From: Verrucomicrobiota bacterium
Lineage (GTDB): Bacteria > Verrucomicrobiota > Verrucomicrobiia > Verrucomicrobiales > Verrucomicrobiaceae
NCBI GenBank assembly: GCA_025360015.1
Contig: JANYCZ010000059.1
Span: 246,734-310,733, forward strand
Direction of reading: 5' to 3'
Length of the DNA: 64,000 nt
The notes below the pieces were generated by a model. The model had not been told where the DNA came from. It searched no databases and saw only the letters and a list, made by a program, of their open reading frames with translations. How positions within the stretch are numbered: position 1 is the stretch's first letter; each line of letters begins with the position of its first letter. Shown here piece by piece: positions 60,259 to 64,000 of the stretch. The position numbers were made by a program, and so were the translations under genes.

Positions 60259-61352
60259 GCGGGAAGTAAGGGGAGCATCACGAGGATCACCGCTCCACCC
60301 TTGGGGTCATTTTGCAATTTGATCCTGCCACCGTGGGCGGTGACGATGCTGGAGACAATGTTCAAGCCCACGCCCATGCCGCCTTCTTTCTCCGTGAAGA
60401 AGAGCTCGGCACCATGGACGAGCGCCAGCTCGGAAAAGCCGCTGCCGGAATCGGCAAAGCGCAGCTCATGCTCGGCACCGGCAGAGCGGCCGTGCATTTT
60501 CAGACTGCCTCCTCGTGGCATGGCCTGAATGGCATTGACCATGAGGTTGCGCAGCGCCTGCGCCAGCCGCTGCGCATCCCCCATGATCCAGACGGGGCCT
60601 GGGACATCAGACTCCACCACCACGCAGGCATGGCGGGCCTGGGCCTCCATGTTGGCGGCAACGCTGCGGACCCTCTCGGCCAGGTCGAGTTTCACGAGTT
60701 TCGGCGGCAGCGGATTGGAGAGGTGCAGCCACTGATTCACCAGACCGGCAATGACCTCGGATTCTTTTTCGATGAGATGCACCGCCTGCTTGTCTTCCTC
60801 ATTCTGGGGCGTCATCAACTGCGCATGCAGTTGGATGGAGGCGAGCGGATTTTTGATGTCGTGGGCGAGGCTGGTGGCCACACGGCCCAGCATGGCCAGG
60901 CGTTCGGACTGCGCACGCTTGAGGCGCTCGCGCACGAGCAGCCAGCCCATGAGGCCGGAAATGAGCCAGAAGGTGATGAAGGCGTTCAGCGTGGCGCTGT
61001 CACGCAGAGACAGGGATGACACCACGGGCGTACGCGTGAAAATCATGTCGTTCTTGTCATCCAGCCGGATGGTTAGGCGGTCTTCGGTGGCCGCAGGGGC
61101 CTGACCGGTGGCGCGAAATTCGATCTGCATGCCGAGGAGCTGCTCCAGATCATGCGCCAGCTTGCCGCTGCGCGGGAGATTCATACGCCGCACAAATTCG
61201 GCATCCGCCTGCGCGAGAGCTTGAAAGAGGCGGTTCGACTCCTCCAGCTCGCGCTCGCGCAGCCACGCCAGCAGCAGCAGCGAGCCCGCGATGACAAAGG
61301 CGAGGAAGCCAAGGCCGAGGGTGAGGCGGAGCTTGTGGGGAGAGGCGGACAC
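60255..61352 (-). CDS. Membrane sensor histidine kinase
   Basis: A 365-residue kinase with two membrane segments (LGLGFLAFVIAGSLLLLAWL near the start and FITFWLISGLMGWLLV near residue 130). A periplasmic sensor of about 85 residues lies between them. The H-box is ATSLAHDIKNPLASIQLHAQ, the N-box LRNLMVNAIQAM and the ATP lid DSGSGFSE...GMGVGLNIVSSIV. It starts 4 bases after the sulfatase stop and overlaps the regulator gene by 4 bases. It phosphorylates the NtrC-like regulator. Confidence 0.9.
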   Translation of the reverse strand: MSASPHKLRLTLGLGFLAFVIAGSLLLLAWLRERELEESNRLFQALAQADAEFVRRMNLPRSGKLAHDLEQLLGMQIEFRATGQAPAATEDRLTIRLDDKNDMIFTRTPVVSSLSLRDSATLNAFITFWLISGLMGWLLVRERLKRAQSERLAMLGRVATSLAHDIKNPLASIQLHAQLMTPQNEEDKQAVHLIEKESEVIAGLVNQWLHLSNPLPPKLVKLDLAERVRSVAANMEAQARHACVVVESDVPGPVWIMGDAQRLAQALRNLMVNAIQAMPRGGSLKMHGRSAGAEHELRFADSGSGFSELALVHGAELFFTEKEGGMGVGLNIVSSIVTAHGGRIKLQNDPKGGAVILVMLPLLPA

Positions 61353-61355
61353 GCC

Positions 61356-62831
61356 CTACGGTTCCGGCAGCGGAGCACTTTTATCAATCAGCTTGTCTTC
61401 CCAGATCGCCTCCCCTGTCGTGGGATCATAAGTCAGGATGCGGCTCTTGCTGCCGGGGACGGGGCCTTTGTCGATCTTGGGCAGCCACTTGGCCAGCTCG
61501 GCTTTTTGGGCGGTGTGCTGGGAGTCCTTGGCGAGGTTGGTCCACTCGTTGGGATCGTGCTTCATGTCGTAGAGTTCTTCGCTGCCATCGGCGTAGCGGA
61601 TGTAGCGCCAGTCTTGGGTGCGGATGGTGTGATTGCCCTGATTGTGCGTTGTGATGGCGGGCCACTCACGCGGTGCAGTCGCATCTTGAAACTGGGGCAT
61701 GAGGCTGTGGCCTTCGAGGTCGGGACGCGCCGGCATTTTGGCGAGAGCGAGAAGCGAGGGGAAGATGTCGAGCAACTCCACCGGGCTGCCGCAAACCTGT
61801 CCAGCCTTGATGCCCGGCCCGGCAAAGATCAGCGGCACGCGCGTGCTGCGCTCCCATAGAGTGTTTTTGCCGGTGATGAGTTTTTCGCCAAGATGCCAGC
61901 CGTGATCGCCCCAGAGGACAATGAGGGTGTTTTCCAAGCGGCCGGTGGCTTCCAGTTCACTCATCAGGCGGCCCACCTGGCTGTCCATGAAGCTCACGCA
62001 GGCAAGGTAGGCGCGCACCAGCGGTCGCCATTCGTTGTTTTTACGCAGCGTGCTGAGGCGTGGCTCCGGCAGCTTCCAGTGCAGGAAATCGGCAAACTTG
62101 GGCAGGTCATCGCGATCATCCTCTTTGACCAGCGGCATCTTCAGGTCCGCGTCAGGATAGAGATCAAACCACTTCTGCGAGGCGTAGCAGGGCACGTGTG
62201 GCAGGCGGAAGCCGGCGGCAATGAAGAAAGGCTTGTCCGCAGGCGCGCGCTTCATCGCGTCGATGGCCGAGTCGGCGATCCTCCAGTCGGCATTGTCTTC
62301 GTCCTTCTCAGGAAAGACACCCCAGTCCATCGCGGGATGGCGGTCCGCCCCGGGGAGATGGGCGATGGGTGTCTTCGGCTTCGGCATCGGCCCGCGATTG
62401 CCCCATTCGTTGAACTCCGCCTTCTGATCTTTCCCACGCATCGAACCGTCGTGGTAGATTTTGCCGCTGTTGAAGGTGAAATAGCCCGCCTGCGTGAAAG
62501 TCTGCGGCAGAGTCACATGCTGTTTCGTCTGCTCCACTTCACGAATGCCAGGAGCCAGACCATAGATCCCCGTGCTGGACGGGCGCAAACCGGTGAGCAG
62601 CGAACTGCGCGAAGGATTGCACAAAGGCGCCTGGCAGTGCGCGCTGGCAAACAGCGTGCCGCGCTTCGCCAACGCATCAATCGACGGCGTCTTTACCTGC
62701 GGGTGCCCGCCCAGGCAGCCGATCCAGTCGTTTTGATCGTCGATGGCGATGAAAAGGACGTTGGGGCGCGAGTCGGCGTGGAGGAATGAGAAGGCGGTGG
62801 CGAAGGCTGCAAGTAGCGGGAACAACTTCAT
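61356..62831 (-). CDS. Secreted sulfatase, iduronate-2-sulfatase-like
   Basis: A 491-residue sulfatase with a signal peptide (MKLFPLLAAFATAFSFLHA). The active-site Cys71 is in the formylglycine motif APLCNPSRSSLLTGLRPSS, and metal-binding Asp31/32 are in VLFIAIDDQNDW. Other family motifs are LWGDHGWHLGEK and LDIFPSLLALA. It resembles the iduronate-2-sulfatase subgroup (GIYGLAPGIRE). It removes sulfate esters from polysaccharides. It is the first gene of a unit with the kinase and regulator, so their signal may be a sulfated sugar; this is inference. Confidence 0.9.
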   Translation of the reverse strand: MKLFPLLAAFATAFSFLHADSRPNVLFIAIDDQNDWIGCLGGHPQVKTPSIDALAKRGTLFASAHCQAPLCNPSRSSLLTGLRPSSTGIYGLAPGIREVEQTKQHVTLPQTFTQAGYFTFNSGKIYHDGSMRGKDQKAEFNEWGNRGPMPKPKTPIAHLPGADRHPAMDWGVFPEKDEDNADWRIADSAIDAMKRAPADKPFFIAAGFRLPHVPCYASQKWFDLYPDADLKMPLVKEDDRDDLPKFADFLHWKLPEPRLSTLRKNNEWRPLVRAYLACVSFMDSQVGRLMSELEATGRLENTLIVLWGDHGWHLGEKLITGKNTLWERSTRVPLIFAGPGIKAGQVCGSPVELLDIFPSLLALAKMPARPDLEGHSLMPQFQDATAPREWPAITTHNQGNHTIRTQDWRYIRYADGSEELYDMKHDPNEWTNLAKDSQHTAQKAELAKWLPKIDKGPVPGSKSRILTYDPTTGEAIWEDKLIDKSAPLPEP

Positions 62832-62957
62832 GGGCGCTTAAACGAACAGGTCTGTCGCATGTTTGCATCAACCTCAGCCAGAGGTCCAAGTCTGTTTTGA
62901 CTGCTTTCATCCCTGTATCCAAAAGGCCTGTTCGACAGCTTAAGATAGACCCCATTT

Positions 62958-63869
62958 TCATCGCCTCCCATGCGTATTCTGCCGTACGAAGAAGAGAGCT
63001 GTTACCGCGATGGCTGCACCCAGCCCCCACGCAAGCCACGAATGGGATGATGTGGTCTGAGCGGTGGACGGGCACGTTTCCACACTCTGACCGGCTTGAG
63101 TTCTAGCATAAGCCTGTGTATCGATGCCGGGTGGCTGCTCCAAACTGCCAGCAGTGCCACCCACACGCGCGCGCAAGAGGGTCACAGATTTTTGGATCTC
63201 CATCCCTACGTCTGCCACTAGCGGCACCGGCCCCTGGCCTTTCAGCCGGGTGGAGTGCGGGTACGCATGGGCAAACTTTTCCAGCGCTGGCAGTACGCGT
63301 GCGCTGCCCATTTGGGCCAGTGCTCGATCCGCTCTGACGAAAGGCTCAAACGGCAGAATTTGAACCAGCAAATCCTCGTTCTTTTGCGATGGGCGGGACT
63401 CTAAAAGCTTTGTCATCCCTCGCAGGTAATTCAATTCCGCATGACCCACCTCCTGCTCCGGAGGGGTTTGGACCACACGTTCCGCTCTTTGAATGTAGCG
63501 CTCAATGGCAGCACCATCGACGTCCTTCCGCAAGGACATCGCCTCCAGCAGATCGGCCACCGCCACATCGTTCTGTGCCAGCCGGAGATCCGCTAGCGCC
63601 ACCAGATACACGCCAAGCTCGGGATCGTTCGCAATCATTTCCTGCCGCCTTTTGAGATGTTCATCGTCCAGCCGCCCCTCCTCCCCATGGGTCTCCATCA
63701 TGTCTGCAACCTTGTCCAATTTTCCCTCATCAATCCCCGCTGGCAGTCCCCTGGCACCAGGCAGGACCACCTTTTCATTGAATGGAGAACTCAATGCATT
63801 CACCTGTGCCCCTGCTTGAACAAAAAGACCGAAGCCAATGCTGCAAAAAATAAATGAAATCACAGGCAT
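62958..63869 (-). CDS. Membrane-anchored protein of unknown function
   Basis: A 303-residue protein with a signal peptide (MPVISFIFCSIGFGLFVQA) and a single membrane segment near the C-terminus (SWLAWGLGAAIAVTALFFVR) followed by a short basic tail (QNTHGRR). The mature part is mostly helical (LKRRQEMIANDPELGVYLVA; VADLLEAMSLRKDV). No PEP or LPXTG motif precedes the helix, so it is probably a plain membrane anchor. No family is recognised. Confidence 0.55.
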   Translation of the reverse strand: MPVISFIFCSIGFGLFVQAGAQVNALSSPFNEKVVLPGARGLPAGIDEGKLDKVADMMETHGEEGRLDDEHLKRRQEMIANDPELGVYLVALADLRLAQNDVAVADLLEAMSLRKDVDGAAIERYIQRAERVVQTPPEQEVGHAELNYLRGMTKLLESRPSQKNEDLLVQILPFEPFVRADRALAQMGSARVLPALEKFAHAYPHSTRLKGQGPVPLVADVGMEIQKSVTLLRARVGGTAGSLEQPPGIDTQAYARTQAGQSVETCPSTAQTTSSHSWLAWGLGAAIAVTALFFVRQNTHGRR

Positions 63870-64000
63870 CCCATAGGCCGTGCCGAATGAGGGGCAAGCC
63901 TTGAAGTAACAAGGGAGAGAGGCGCGAAAGGGGTGGGGGGCGAGTTGAGGTTTTGGCGTGCTTGCCCGGCAAATCAGGCGGATGCTGTCCCATGCGATGC
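63870..64000. other. Terminal intergenic stretch, nothing recognised
   Basis: The last 131 bases lie upstream of the 303-residue gene. I see no ORF with coding character. The promoter of that gene may lie here, but no box pair stands out. Confidence 0.4.

Overview
The window looks like chromosome from a GC-rich, Gram-negative member of Verrucomicrobiota, most like the Prosthecobacter/Verrucomicrobiaceae group. The signs are two PEP-CTERM proteins, a CAAX-type protease of the exosortase-linked kind, a secreted sulfatase and pectate-lyase-like enzyme, a decayed DUF1501 gene, lpxD (hence an outer membrane), and a pseudopilus operon of the verrucomicrobial type. The assignment is by inference from gene content; no rRNA is present.

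Layout. 1-8282 (minus): a type II secretion/pseudopilus operon in the order gspE, F, G, H, I, J, K, L-like, M-like, then a truncated secreted protein. Two copies of one ~200-bp repeat sit in frame over the start codons of gspH and gspK. 8283-10435: a remnant of a DUF1501 gene, a PD-(D/E)XK/DUF4268-type protein and a small conserved protein, in lower-GC DNA that looks inserted. 10439-12963 (minus): a small unknown, a thioredoxin-like lipoprotein/periplasmic protein and a CAP-domain PEP-CTERM protein. 13066-15792 (plus): membrane protein, winged-helix regulator, IspH and a ferritin-like diiron protein, with three copies of an ACTTTG-N5-CAAAGT operator. 15714-21254 (minus): DUF3482 GTPase/DUF2868 pair, an ABC importer without a binding protein, and obgE. 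21312-30000: a secreted glycoamylase-like protein, citrate synthase, low-molecular-weight phosphatase, FAD protein, two secreted proteins and serS.

29984-40107 (mostly plus): cysteine desulfurase, small lipoprotein, thioesterase, EamA-like membrane protein, HAD phosphatase, CDF transporter, birA, argS, a toxin-antitoxin pair with a frameshifted toxin, a polysaccharide lyase and a DegT aminotransferase. 40192-43565 (minus): TPR protein, cysK and an aspartate-type aminotransferase. 43704-48831 (plus): rsmB-like methyltransferase, a membrane protein, a sugar isomerase-like protein and a fused membrane/spermidine-synthase-like protein. 48845-49569 (minus): a second toxin-antitoxin pair (DUF3368 PIN/UPF0175). 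49696-54394 (plus): a tight cassette of FAD oxidoreductase, AMP-ligase, halogenase-like flavoprotein and CAAX-type protease. 54395-56828 (minus): lpxD and hom. 57034-59004 (plus): a 79-residue PEP-CTERM protein and ggt. 59011-62831 (minus): sulfatase, histidine kinase and an NtrC-like regulator that lacks the GAFTGA loop. 62958-63869 (minus): an unrecognised membrane-anchored protein.

Most of the window is ordinary housekeeping and envelope biology. The most unusual items are the in-frame repeat element over two prepilin-like genes, the operator-marked ispH/diiron operon, the halogenase-like cassette, the miniature PEP-CTERM protein and the GAFTGA-less NtrC regulator. No tRNA, rRNA, CRISPR array, transposase or integrase was seen.
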